From assembly GCA_034667465.1 (NCBI GenBank), contig JAXDJV010000008.1, positions 124,001-188,000 on the forward strand: a DNA stretch of 64,000 bases, written 5' to 3'. The notes beneath the pieces were generated by a model. The model was not told the DNA's origin. It worked only from the letters and a program-made list of their open reading frames with translations, and did no database searches. Shown here piece by piece: positions 24,031 to 32,650 of the stretch (position 1 is its first letter; each line of letters starts with the position of its first letter). This DNA comes from JAOBAU01 sp034667465. Lineage in GTDB: Bacteria; Acidobacteriota; Thermoanaerobaculia; Gp7-AA8. The position numbers were made by a program, and so were the translations under genes.

Positions 24031-25309
24031 GGCGTTCCCCTCTCCCCACTTTCGCCAGCCATTCTTCGAGACGCGCGATCTTCGCCTGTTTCGACGAAGG
24101 CTCGTGCGTCGCACGTGGTGTGAACGGGATCGGAGCAGACATCGCGGCCGCCGCAGGTTCGGGCTCGAACGGCGACTCGTCGTCGGCCGGCAGCTCGGGC
24201 TCCGGCACCGGCTCGACGACGTCGCCGGCAGAAGGGAGCGCCTTCAGTTTCGCGGCAACGTCTTCGTTCGCGGGATCGCGATGGAGGATGTTCTCGTAGA
24301 TGTGGCGCGCGTCGTTGATGAGTCCCTGACGCGCGTAGAGGTCGGCCATCGTGAGTGTGTCGGTGAAGTCGGTCGGCTCCTGCTCGGGAGTTTCATCGGC
24401 CGACGGGAACGGCGTTTCCGCGACCGGCGCGAACACATCTGCCGGCTCCTCCGGAACTGCCTCAGTCTCGCTCTCGAACGGCGACACCGACGATCCCTCA
24501 AACGGCGCCGGTTCTTCTTCTTCCTGCCACGGCGCAGCGACGTCCGCGGCAAGCGGCGCCTCTTCGACGTGCATCCCTTCCGGCGCTTCGAGTGCGAACG
24601 CGTCGCTCGTGTAGCCGACAGCGGCGGGTTCTTCGAACGGACTCTGGTCGTGCGCTGCGAGCATCGGCTCGACGTCGCCGGTCTCCACTTCGATGCGATG
24701 TTCTTCTTCGATGCTCTTCTCGGTCTCGTCGAAAAGCTGCGCATCATCGGAAGCGAACGGCGATTCGTCGGCGCTTGCGGGAGCGATCGGTTCGGGCTCG
24801 GGCTCGGGCTCGGGCTCCGGTTCAACAGCAGGTTCCGGCTCCGGCATCGGCGCAGCTTCCGCCACTGCCGCCGGCTCACCGTCGCGCTCGCGAGTGATCT
24901 CGGAGTCGAGACGCTGAATCGTCGCCTCGAGATCCTGATCGCCAGGCATCAGCGCATGTACGAGCTTGTACTTCTTGATCGCTTCCACTTTCTCGCCGAG
25001 CGCTTCGTACGCCTCGGCGAGCAAACGGGCAGCGACGACGTTTCCCTGATCGACCTGCAGCGCGCGAGTCAGAGACTCGACGGCTTCCGTATTTTTTCCT
25101 TCTTCACGCAGAACGCGGCCGAGACTTACCCACGCAGACAAATACGTCGGGTGATGTGTCAGCCCGCCTCGAAGGACATCCTCGGCTTCCTGAAGCGCGC
25201 CGGTTTTGCGCAGTTCCTCGGCCAGCGGAAAGAAGAGACGGCTCTTCGGATCCGCTTTGATACGGAACCGCAGGTCATCAATCTTGTGGTTCATCGCCGG
25301 TTGAGCCAT
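24023..25309 (-). CDS. TPR protein with long acidic Glu/Pro linker
   Basis: 428 residues. The N-terminal ~140 residues hold TPR units (RLFFPLAEELRKTGALQEAEDVLRGGLTHHP, YLSAWVSLGRVLREEGKNTEAVESLTRAL, ARLLAEAYEALGEKVEAIKKYK). Then comes ~180 residues of acidic low complexity with EP repeats and repeated SPFE/SPFA motifs, and one more TPR-like unit (MADLYARQGLINDARHIYENILHRDPANED). The C-terminus (KQAKIARLEEWLAKV) is a helix that could bind a partner. No signal peptide. The coupling to the Roadblock gene suggests a cytoplasmic scaffold. First gene of the accBC-aroK transcript. Confidence 0.75.
   Translation of the reverse strand: MAQPAMNHKIDDLRFRIKADPKSRLFFPLAEELRKTGALQEAEDVLRGGLTHHPTYLSAWVSLGRVLREEGKNTEAVESLTRALQVDQGNVVAARLLAEAYEALGEKVEAIKKYKLVHALMPGDQDLEATIQRLDSEITRERDGEPAAVAEAAPMPEPEPAVEPEPEPEPEPEPIAPASADESPFASDDAQLFDETEKSIEEEHRIEVETGDVEPMLAAHDQSPFEEPAAVGYTSDAFALEAPEGMHVEEAPLAADVAAPWQEEEEPAPFEGSSVSPFESETEAVPEEPADVFAPVAETPFPSADETPEQEPTDFTDTLTMADLYARQGLINDARHIYENILHRDPANEDVAAKLKALPSAGDVVEPVPEPELPADDESPFEPEPAAAAMSAPIPFTPRATHEPSSKQAKIARLEEWLAKVGRGERRV
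24790..24821. repeat. Hexanucleotide tandem repeat (GGGCTC)n
   Basis: About five near-perfect copies of GGGCTC, coding for the Glu-Pro repeat (EPEPEPEP) of the TPR protein on the minus strand. Hexamer gain or loss keeps the frame and would only change linker length. Confidence 0.6.
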
Positions 25310-25366
25310 AGGTCGGAACCGTGAATTCTTGCCTACTACGTCTGCGTGTGCAACCGCTGAAGACAG

Positions 25367-25392
25367 GAACCGCCCCCCGAGGGGGGCGGTTC
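25367..25392 (-). terminator. Strong GC-rich hairpin after the IPT-domain gene
   Basis: GAACCGCCCCCC and GGGGGGCGGTTC form a perfect 12-bp stem around a 2-nt centre, about 30 bp beyond the stop of the minus-strand gene at 25424. Only a weak CTGTCTT follows in place of a T-run. It isolates the pilus-side genes from the TPR/accBC chain. Confidence 0.6.
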
Positions 25393-25423
25393 TTCGGGAT
25401 CCGGAATTGAGACGATGCTGCTG

Positions 25424-27469
25424 CTACTGCGTGCTGCCGGTGACCGCCTCGTTGCGTGTGAGGTTCCCCACGGACGAGGTGACGCTGACGGCGATCTGGC
25501 CGTTTGCAGACGAACCAGGAGCGCCGGCGGTGTACTGAACACCGACGATCGCGGAGTCGCATGGCGCGAGCGTCTGACCGGACGGATCGAGTGTGACGAT
25601 GAACGCCGGATTGCCCGACACGACACTGGAGATCGTCGCGGGAGCCGTGCCGGTGTTCACGATCGTGAAGGTGCCGTTGCCGTTCTGCGCCGGGACAGCC
25701 GCGACCGGAGGCGGACCCGCGCTTGCCGGTACAGCGGCGCGTGCGGTGAGATTCAGCGGGTTCGGCGTCAGGAAGAGGTTCGGGCCGTCCGTCGGGAAGA
25801 CCGTCAGTCCGCCGGGAGCGGTGATCGAACACGTCGTTTCCGCGCTCGTGTAGACGACGTCGAACGAAGTCGCGACGCGGCGCGTGCCGCCCGCCGCACA
25901 GGTCTCCTGAGTGAGCGTAACGTTCGGCGGAACCACCACGGTAAACGTCGTCGTTCCGTTCGGATTCACGACCGCGCCCGAGATATTGACTTGTGTCGTG
26001 CCGATCTTGATGGTCGGCAGATTACCCGGATTGAGTATCGTCACGTTGACGGAGGAACCGGGGTTGATCGCGCCGCCGCTCGTCGACACGATGCTGGCGA
26101 CGAACGGTTTCGGTACTCGATAGATGAAGACCGGACCGGTGGCAGTGTCGCCATTCTCGCCGTTGGTGACGATGATCGGACCGGAGATGTCCGAGCAGCC
26201 GCTCGGCTGAACCGGACTCGTTCTGACCAGAATCTGCGTACCCGAAACGCGAAGAACCTGACCTGCCACAGTTCCGAGCACAACGCTCAGCGGATCGTCG
26301 AAACCTGTGCCGTCGATCTGCACGTCGGTGCCGCCCGTGTACAGTCCTTCCGTCGGACCGGCCAGCGTGACCTGCATCTTCGCCGTATAGCGGAAGAGAG
26401 CGGTCGCCGTGACAGTGGTCGCCGAGTTGATGTTGACGACGCGAACGTCGACCGGGCCGAGCACGGCACCGGAGCCGTTGGGAGCCGTCGTACTCCCGGC
26501 AGGCGAAAGCACGATGATCTGATTGAACGTGTTGCTGACGACCTGCGCTTCGGCCGAACCGAAGAAGACCTGCAGCGGTGACTGGAAGCCTTCGCCAAAG
26601 ATCGTGGTGCGCGTTCCGCCGTTGATCGGGCCGGATGCCGGCGACATCGTCGTCACCTTCGGAGTCAGGATCGTCGACTGATAGGTGAACGTGCCGGTCG
26701 CGAGCGAGATGCGAGATTCGCTCGCACTGCCCGCCGCGACGATGACGTTGATTGTCGTCTTCAACTGCTGCGTCGTACCGACGTCGAACGCCGGCGAGAA
26801 CACTTTGATCTCGTTCGCGGTGACCGAGATGACCTGCCCTTCTTTGGTCACACCCGTATCGGTCACGAAGAGGACGCGAACCGGAGCGGTGAAGTTGCGG
26901 CCGGTGATGGTGACCGTCTCGCCGCCGGCGGGACGTCCCGTTGCCGGAGAAACGCCGGTGATGGCCGGAGTGAGGTCAGGCCGCGGCGGATCGACCGGCG
27001 CGGTTGTGAAGTTGACAGTCGTCTTTGCGCTGACGTTGTTCACGACAGCCTGAATGGTGGCGACACCGGCGGACGCCGAAGAAATCACGATCGTCGAGAT
27101 GCCGTTCGTCGTGGTCCGAAGCGCCGCGCGAATCGGATTGGTGGTCGGCTCGCTGCAACCGGAGATGGCCAGACAAAACGAACCGATGTCGGTGGAGAAC
27201 TCGACGCCCGTTCCATTCGGCGCAGGTTTTCCGGCGACGGTGACGGTCGCGGTAATCGTCGATGCGGATCCGACGGCGGGCGACGCGGGCGAGACGGCCA
27301 GCGTCACGACCGCGCCCGTTGGCGGATTCGTCGTTCCGGTACCCGTGTCAGTACTTCCAGGTCCGTTTACCGGCGGTGCCGTCGGTGACGATTCACCTTT
27401 GCATCCGGCAAACAACGCCAGCAGTGCGAGCAGCACGAACACCCACGTCTGCCGTCTGTACTCACTCAT
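25424..27469 (-). CDS. IPT/TIG and Ig-like repeat lipoprotein
   Basis: 681 residues with a lipoprotein signal (VFVLLALLALFAGC). After a Gly/Thr-rich stretch come an Ig-like domain (VTLAVSPASPAVGSASTITATVTVAGKPAPNGT) and at least two IPT/TIG domains, recognised by PAITGVSPATGRPAGGETVTITGRNF and VTTMSPASGPINGGTRTTIFGEGF, with a third around GPTEGLYTGGTDVQIDGTGF. The last ~100 residues contain FTIVNTGTAPATISSVVSGNPAFIV, an ASH-like or CARDB-like fold. Probably an outer-surface protein. Downstream of the pil operon but with its own hairpin terminator; a role in adhesion or pilus function is only a guess. Confidence 0.8.
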   Translation of the reverse strand: MSEYRRQTWVFVLLALLALFAGCKGESSPTAPPVNGPGSTDTGTGTTNPPTGAVVTLAVSPASPAVGSASTITATVTVAGKPAPNGTGVEFSTDIGSFCLAISGCSEPTTNPIRAALRTTTNGISTIVISSASAGVATIQAVVNNVSAKTTVNFTTAPVDPPRPDLTPAITGVSPATGRPAGGETVTITGRNFTAPVRVLFVTDTGVTKEGQVISVTANEIKVFSPAFDVGTTQQLKTTINVIVAAGSASESRISLATGTFTYQSTILTPKVTTMSPASGPINGGTRTTIFGEGFQSPLQVFFGSAEAQVVSNTFNQIIVLSPAGSTTAPNGSGAVLGPVDVRVVNINSATTVTATALFRYTAKMQVTLAGPTEGLYTGGTDVQIDGTGFDDPLSVVLGTVAGQVLRVSGTQILVRTSPVQPSGCSDISGPIIVTNGENGDTATGPVFIYRVPKPFVASIVSTSGGAINPGSSVNVTILNPGNLPTIKIGTTQVNISGAVVNPNGTTTFTVVVPPNVTLTQETCAAGGTRRVATSFDVVYTSAETTCSITAPGGLTVFPTDGPNLFLTPNPLNLTARAAVPASAGPPPVAAVPAQNGNGTFTIVNTGTAPATISSVVSGNPAFIVTLDPSGQTLAPCDSAIVGVQYTAGAPGSSANGQIAVSVTSSVGNLTRNEAVTGSTQ

Positions 27470-27538
27470 ACAAAACCCCCGTCCAGCTTCTCATCACACC
27501 CACCACGCTCCCGCAAAACGGGAGCAACCAGCAGCTCG

Positions 27539-28126
27539 CTAGACGCAGCCGCCGCACGCGTAGCAGAAGTCGAGCGGGAAACGGGTCGACGCGGAGACAT
27601 TCTCCCCTGCGAGCGTTTCGCCGAAGACTTCGAGGACCACTTCCATCTTCACGATCGGACGTCCGGTCTCGGGATCGCGCGAGCCGTTCTGTGGCAGCAG
27701 CGCCGCAAACGGCGCCTGATTGAACGCATCGCCTTCGAGCACGAGGAATCGCGACAGCGTTGCCGAGCCACCCGGGGCGATCAGTACGTCCATCGAACGA
27801 ACGAACGGAGCCGGAACCATCTTGCCGCCGTCCGTGCGCGAGTACGACACGCGATAACGCGTGATGCGCACGTCGTTGAGACGGTTGTTGACGTCCACTC
27901 CCTGGTTGGCGGTGTTCTGGATCGTACGCGTCTCGATCAGGACCGTGCCGACCGATCCGGTGCAGCCTGCGCCGCCCGAAAGATCGATCTGATTGAAGTT
28001 CTGGGAGTTCGTCAGCGTCAGCAGAACCGGCGATGACTGCCGGTTCACTTCGCTGCAGGACAACGCCGCGAGTCCGACGAAAACGACCGCCGCGAGCGGA
28101 ACCAGATTTCTCGATAACCCTCTCAT
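27539..28126 (-). CDS. Hypothetical lipoprotein between pilQ and the IPT-domain gene
   Basis: 195 residues from the ATG at 28126, chosen because GGAGGGTGGT precedes it. The lipoprotein signal is LAAVVFVGLAALSC. The mature part is beta-rich (VLLTLTNSQNFNQIDLSGGAGC, RITRYRVSYSRTDGG, VKMEVVLEVFGETLAGENVSASTRFPLDFCYACGGCV) and ends with a CYACGGC cysteine cluster. I do not recognise the family. It lies 59 bp after the pilQ stop and may share that transcript. Confidence 0.6.
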   Translation of the reverse strand: MRGLSRNLVPLAAVVFVGLAALSCSEVNRQSSPVLLTLTNSQNFNQIDLSGGAGCTGSVGTVLIETRTIQNTANQGVDVNNRLNDVRITRYRVSYSRTDGGKMVPAPFVRSMDVLIAPGGSATLSRFLVLEGDAFNQAPFAALLPQNGSRDPETGRPIVKMEVVLEVFGETLAGENVSASTRFPLDFCYACGGCV

Positions 28127-28185
28127 ACCACCCTCCGAACGCAACTGATTCGAGACGATCCTGCGCTCCATATTATTACGAACTC

Positions 28186-30768
28186 TTACGACGACCGCAC
28201 GATGCGCGGCGTGATGAAGATCAGCAACTCATCGTGAGTCGTGTTGATCTCATGCGTCTTGAACAGGTTGCCAAGAATCGGGATCTGATGCAGGAACGGG
28301 ATGCGCGTCTGGCCCGTGCCGTCTTTCGTCTGGTAGATACCGGCGATGACCGAGGTGCCGCCATCGCGCACCATGAGGCGAGTCTTCGCCTGGCGCGTGC
28401 TGATCGGAACGCCGACCGCACCGGCGATTGCCAGCGACGTGTTCGGCTCGTTCTTCTGCACCTGAATGTCCATGATGATCGTGCCCGCTTCGGTGATCTG
28501 CGGCAGCACCGACAGACGAAGCGTGGCGTCGATGTAGGTGACGGTCGTCGTGAAGTTGACGCGCGTCTGATACGGAATCTGGAAACCGCTCTGGATCTCA
28601 GCAGGGACGTTGTCCTGCGTCGTGACGCGCGGCGCGGAGATGATTCGCGTCAGACCTTCGAACTCCGAAGCGGTCAGCGCGAGGTCGAGCGTGAACGTTC
28701 CGAGCACGTTTCCGAGCGACAGCTGAATGAGCGGATTGCCGCCGCCGCCGAAGTCGAACGGACCGCCAATGACGTCGACCTTGTTCGGGAAGACGAGACC
28801 GGTGCCGGTGCCGAGCGACGGATCGAGCGTGCCGTGGAATCCGGTGATGAATCCGTACTGCTGCGTGAAGAGCTTCGACGTCTCCACGATGCGCGCTTCG
28901 ATGACGACCTGCCGCGTCGGAACGTCGACCGCGTCGATCAGGTTCCGCATCGTCTGCAGGTACTGCGGGATCTCGCTGATGATCAGCTGATTGGTGCGCG
29001 CGTCGACGATGATGCGGGCGCGCGACGACGCCATTTCCTTGAGCAGCGTCTGCACTTCCGTGGCGCGTGCATACGAGAGCTTGAAGCTCACGGTCTGCAG
29101 CGGAACGTTTTCCGCCTGCTGCTTGATGAGCGTCTGCACCGCTTCTTCTTCGCGCGTAATCCGATCGATCGTGCCGATACGCATCACGTTGCCGTCGAGG
29201 ACGAAACGGAGTCCGTTCTGGCGAAGGATGATGTCGAGCGCCTGATCCCACGGCACTTCGACGAAGTCGACGGTGACCGAGCCGGAAACGCCCGGATCGA
29301 TGGCCATGTTCAAACCGGTCAGCTGCGCGAACGTGCGCAGGACGTCTTTGATGTCGGCGTCTTTCAGGTTCAGCGAGATCGGCTCACCGGTGTAGACATG
29401 CTCGCCGGCGCTGAGCTGACGGGAACCGCCGAGCGTGCCGCCAAGAACTGCGCCGCTCTGCGACGGCTGCACGGCCGGAGCCTGCGCCGCATCATTGAAT
29501 ACATCTTCGGCCGGTGCGGGCGTTGAGGCCGCAGCCGGAGTTGCAGCCTTCGTCGGACGCGGCGCTTTCGGCGGCGTCTGCGGTGCCGGTGCGTTGATGA
29601 CCTGCGTCGCTCCCTTCGAAGCGGCAGGCGGCATCTTCCACGTCGCGTTTTCCGCGACGACCGGAACCTGCGACGGGATGTCGGCCGGCTTCGCGGGCTC
29701 GATTTTCGCCGGCGCGCTGGCGACGACTTCGACCGGCTTCGCGGCCGGCATCATCGGCGGCTGCTCGACGATCGTCGTCTTCGTTTCGGGCAGCGTCGTG
29801 CTGCTCGCGGCCATTGCCGGTGCGGCGCCGCCGAACGTGACGCGGAGGCGGCTGCCATCCTTGTCGATGCGATACGTCGCCTTCTCATCGATCTCGAGGA
29901 CGACGCGCGTGATCGGATCGGGAGCGTCTTTGAACTGGCCGACACGAACGCGATGGACCATCGAGTCAGTAACGTTGAGCGTCTTCTGCGTGACCGTATT
30001 GCGAACGCCGGCGAGGTCGATGACGACGCGCGCCGGATTCACGAGGCGGAAGCTCTTGTAGTTGATGTCGCCGTCGCCGGCGAGCTGCACTTCGAACGCG
30101 CTGCCGCTGCCCGAGGTTTCGACTTTCTTCAGTGTCTTCGCCTTGTTCGACGGAACGGGCGCGAGCGCAGCGGGCGCCGCGGCGACGTGCGTTTCGGCAG
30201 CGACCGGTTCCGACTGGACCAGTGGTTCCGAGGCCAGCGGCTCGGCAACTGCCGGTTCGACGATCGGAGCGACCGCCGGGACCTGCTCGGCGACAACCGG
30301 CTTCGCTTCTTCCGGAAGCGTGACCACGACTGCGTTTTCGACGACGGAGACCTGCGGCGTGAGCGGCTGCGTCAACCGAACGGTGACGCGGGTGAGCATG
30401 GCGCCCATGTCCGTCGTCTCATCGACGCTGACCGACTGAACCGCAACCGGAAGGGGCGAGGGAACCGCGAGTGCGGAGCCTTTCGAGGTACCGGTGAACT
30501 CCACGACGAACTGGTCGGGTGCCGGGCTGTACGAGCTGTAGACCGGTGCGCCGCTGGTCCTGAGGACGAGCCGCAGAGAAGGCGACGGCTCCACCTCGAC
30601 GGCAGTCAGAGACAGCGCGGCCGGTGCCACGGCCGGTGCGGCCGGCGCCGGTTTCTTATCGCCGCCGCGCCTGAAGATCGATGCGGGCGCAACGCCCGCG
30701 CAAAGCGCGGTCATGCCCACGATCAGCAGAATTCGCCTGGCTCTTGTCATACGTCCTGCCTTGCCCAT
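28186..30768 (-). CDS. pilQ: Type IV pilus secretin PilQ
   Basis: About 860 residues from the ATG at 30768 (MGKAGRMTRARRILLIVG), chosen because GGAGG lies 8 nt upstream; ATGs at 30792 and 30750 are possible. Signal peptide, then two AMIN domains (LRLVLRTSGAPVYSSYSPAPDQFVVEFTG and FRLVNPARVVIDLAGVRN), an Ala/Pro-rich linker, the STN/N0 domain (KDVLRTFAQLTGLNMAIDPGVSGSVTVDF) and N1, and the secretin core (VVIEARIVETSKLFTQQYG to ARVTTQDN-type AEIQSG). It ends HELLIFITPRIV. It forms the outer-membrane pore for the pilus. Last pilus gene of pilMNOPQ. Confidence 0.93.
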   Translation of the reverse strand: MGKAGRMTRARRILLIVGMTALCAGVAPASIFRRGGDKKPAPAAPAVAPAALSLTAVEVEPSPSLRLVLRTSGAPVYSSYSPAPDQFVVEFTGTSKGSALAVPSPLPVAVQSVSVDETTDMGAMLTRVTVRLTQPLTPQVSVVENAVVVTLPEEAKPVVAEQVPAVAPIVEPAVAEPLASEPLVQSEPVAAETHVAAAPAALAPVPSNKAKTLKKVETSGSGSAFEVQLAGDGDINYKSFRLVNPARVVIDLAGVRNTVTQKTLNVTDSMVHRVRVGQFKDAPDPITRVVLEIDEKATYRIDKDGSRLRVTFGGAAPAMAASSTTLPETKTTIVEQPPMMPAAKPVEVVASAPAKIEPAKPADIPSQVPVVAENATWKMPPAASKGATQVINAPAPQTPPKAPRPTKAATPAAASTPAPAEDVFNDAAQAPAVQPSQSGAVLGGTLGGSRQLSAGEHVYTGEPISLNLKDADIKDVLRTFAQLTGLNMAIDPGVSGSVTVDFVEVPWDQALDIILRQNGLRFVLDGNVMRIGTIDRITREEEAVQTLIKQQAENVPLQTVSFKLSYARATEVQTLLKEMASSRARIIVDARTNQLIISEIPQYLQTMRNLIDAVDVPTRQVVIEARIVETSKLFTQQYGFITGFHGTLDPSLGTGTGLVFPNKVDVIGGPFDFGGGGNPLIQLSLGNVLGTFTLDLALTASEFEGLTRIISAPRVTTQDNVPAEIQSGFQIPYQTRVNFTTTVTYIDATLRLSVLPQITEAGTIIMDIQVQKNEPNTSLAIAGAVGVPISTRQAKTRLMVRDGGTSVIAGIYQTKDGTGQTRIPFLHQIPILGNLFKTHEINTTHDELLIFITPRIVRSS

Positions 30769-30805
30769 CACACAGCCCTCCACGCAGCCCATGAACGCCC
30801 GCCCG

Positions 30806-31366
30806 TCACTTCTTCTGCGCAACCGGAGTCAGCTCCTTGACTACTTCACGGAACCGCTCGATTCGAGTCGGATCGTTGACCTCCTGCCGGAAAATGACGG
30901 AGGAGGGAGTTATGCGAATCACTTCACCATCGAGCGTCTTGTCACCGACGCGAACGATGTAACCCTTGTTGTCGGGACCACCGACCATCGCCACGAGCAG
31001 TCCCTGGCGCGTCTTCACGACGCCCTGCAGTTTCATCTCGTCGATGAGGAAGCCCGGGACGCCGTCCGGACGATTGCTCTTGTCGAGTTTCGGCGTCGGT
31101 CCGATCAGCGACTGGAACGGATCGCGGCGACCCTGCGGATCGTAGCGATACGTCTCGCCGCCCGTCGGCTCGTCGAGAATCTCCTGGAGCGTCTGCTGCA
31201 CGTTCTTGTCACCGGACGTCGTGCTGCCGGTCGCAGCGGTCGTCGACGTTGACGACACAGAGCCCGACGTCGTCGAAGCCGGCGTCTGCGCCATCACCGT
31301 GGCGATCGCGGCCGCGGCGACGATCAGCGAGACGGCGAACGAACTGGATGTGCGATTGGTCTTCAT
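30806..31366 (-). CDS. pilP: Type IV pilus assembly lipoprotein-like PilP
   Basis: 186 residues. N-terminal hydrophobic segment (FAVSLIVAAAAIATVMAQ), which lacks an obvious lipobox Cys, then a Ser/Thr-rich linker. The folded domain has the PilP pattern GRRDPFQSLIGP, FLIDEMKLQGVVKTRQGLLVAMVGGPDNKGYIVRVGD and VIFRQEVND. PilP bridges PilQ and the inner-membrane PilNO complex. Its start overlaps the pilO stop (ATGA). Confidence 0.85.
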   Translation of the reverse strand: MKTNRTSSSFAVSLIVAAAAIATVMAQTPASTTSGSVSSTSTTAATGSTTSGDKNVQQTLQEILDEPTGGETYRYDPQGRRDPFQSLIGPTPKLDKSNRPDGVPGFLIDEMKLQGVVKTRQGLLVAMVGGPDNKGYIVRVGDKTLDGEVIRITPSSVIFRQEVNDPTRIERFREVVKELTPVAQKK

Positions 31367-31959
31367 TTCTTTGCCGGTTTCTTCGCGTCGTCTTTTGCTT
31401 CGACGTACACGAATGTCTTCGCCGTGAAATCCGCGGCGATGGTGCGGTCCACCTGCGTACCGAGCGCTGAGATCGTGATCTGCTCGACGTTGATGATGCG
31501 CGAGAAGTTGCTCAGACGATTAAAGAGGATGGCGAGGTTGTGATAGCGCCCTTCCACCGAGACGGTGATCGGCCACTCCGCGTACGGATCGCTTCCTTTG
31601 ACGGTGCCGAGATCGGGGAACTGCAGGCGCCGAAGAATGAAGTCGCCCTGATCGACGAGCGACTTGAGCTTGCGGATGATCTCCTCGGTGTTGCGCGTCG
31701 ACGGCAGAATGCGGCGAAGCTTTTCGAGCTCGATCTCGAGCCTCCGCACTTCCTCCCGGAACTGCGGCAGCTTCCGTTGTGCGGCACGGCCCTGCTCGAT
31801 CTTCTTGTCGAGCTCCGCGATCTGCGATTCCGTCGCCTTGATCTCCTCTTCGATGTCGATGACGAGGAAATAGTGAACGGCGCCGATAGCCGCGGCGATC
31901 ACGGCGAGGCCAATGAGGATCCCCACCCAGATCGGCTTCCCATCGAGTACGCTCGCCAT
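31363..31959 (-). CDS. pilO: Type IV pilus inner-membrane protein PilO
   Basis: 198 residues from the ATG at 31959 with GGGGAGGAG upstream. One membrane helix (IWVGILIGLAVIAAAIGAVHYFL), a long coiled coil (EEIKATESQIAELDKKIEQGRAAQRKLPQFREEVRRLEIELEKLRRILP), then the ferredoxin-like domain (LQFPDLGTVKGSDPYAEWPITVSVEGRYHNLAILFNRLSNFSRIINVEQITI). This is the standard PilO plan. It pairs with PilN. Confidence 0.9.
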   Translation of the reverse strand: MASVLDGKPIWVGILIGLAVIAAAIGAVHYFLVIDIEEEIKATESQIAELDKKIEQGRAAQRKLPQFREEVRRLEIELEKLRRILPSTRNTEEIIRKLKSLVDQGDFILRRLQFPDLGTVKGSDPYAEWPITVSVEGRYHNLAILFNRLSNFSRIINVEQITISALGTQVDRTIAADFTAKTFVYVEAKDDAKKPAKK

Positions 31960-31969
31960 CACTCCTCCC

Positions 31970-32650
31970 CTACTTTCTCGCCCCGGTGCCGGTGGCGGCC
32001 GTGCCGCTCGTGCCCGTGGTACCGCTGGTCGAAGTCGAACCGGTCGTGCCGGTCGCGCCCTCGGCCGGTTTTGCGCCGTCCGAGAAGTGGAACGTCATGT
32101 CAAAACCGTACACGAGCGGGACGGTTGTGAGCTGCGTGACCTGCTTCAGGTTCGGCTCTTCGAAAACCGGATCGTTCTTGACGTTCTCGACAAACAGCGC
32201 GATCGCGGTCGGGTTCAGACCGCGGCCGTTGAGCGTGATCACGCCACCGCTCATCTGCATCCGGTCGAGCCAGACGAGATCCGGCAGATCCTGGCTGATG
32301 CGATCCATGACTTTGACCGGACCCTTCTGGTTCTGCTTCAGCTGATTGATGAGGTCGATGCGCTTTTGCAGACTGTCTTTGCGCTTCTGATAGTTCTCGA
32401 CGTCTTTGATGATCGTCTCGAGCTTGTCAGCGTCGCTCTGCTTCGCCGCCGCCTGCGCCTTGACGGCGTCGCGCTTGCGCGTCTCCGTCCACCAGTAGCC
32501 GAGCGCCAGCACCGCCGCGACGATGAGACACGCCACCACGACGATGTTGTTGACGTTCGCCGGAGCCGCAGCGCCGACGGCCGCTGCACCGGGAAGCGCA
32601 CCAGCGCCCCGGACAGCCCGCCCTTCCCGCACTAAGTTGATCTTAATCAA
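31970..32650 (-). CDS. pilN: Type IV pilus inner-membrane protein PilN
   Basis: 226 residues from a TTG start at 32650, whose TTGA overlaps the pilM stop. The N-terminal INLVRE is the conserved cytoplasmic PilM-binding motif. Then a membrane helix (NIVVVACLIVAAVLALGYWW), a coiled coil and a ferredoxin-like domain. The C-terminal ~30 residues are low-complexity Gly/Thr/Ser, an unusual tail for PilN. Confidence 0.92.
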   Translation of the reverse strand: MIKINLVREGRAVRGAGALPGAAAVGAAAPANVNNIVVVACLIVAAVLALGYWWTETRKRDAVKAQAAAKQSDADKLETIIKDVENYQKRKDSLQKRIDLINQLKQNQKGPVKVMDRISQDLPDLVWLDRMQMSGGVITLNGRGLNPTAIALFVENVKNDPVFEEPNLKQVTQLTTVPLVYGFDMTFHFSDGAKPAEGATGTTGSTSTSGTTGTSGTAATGTGARK

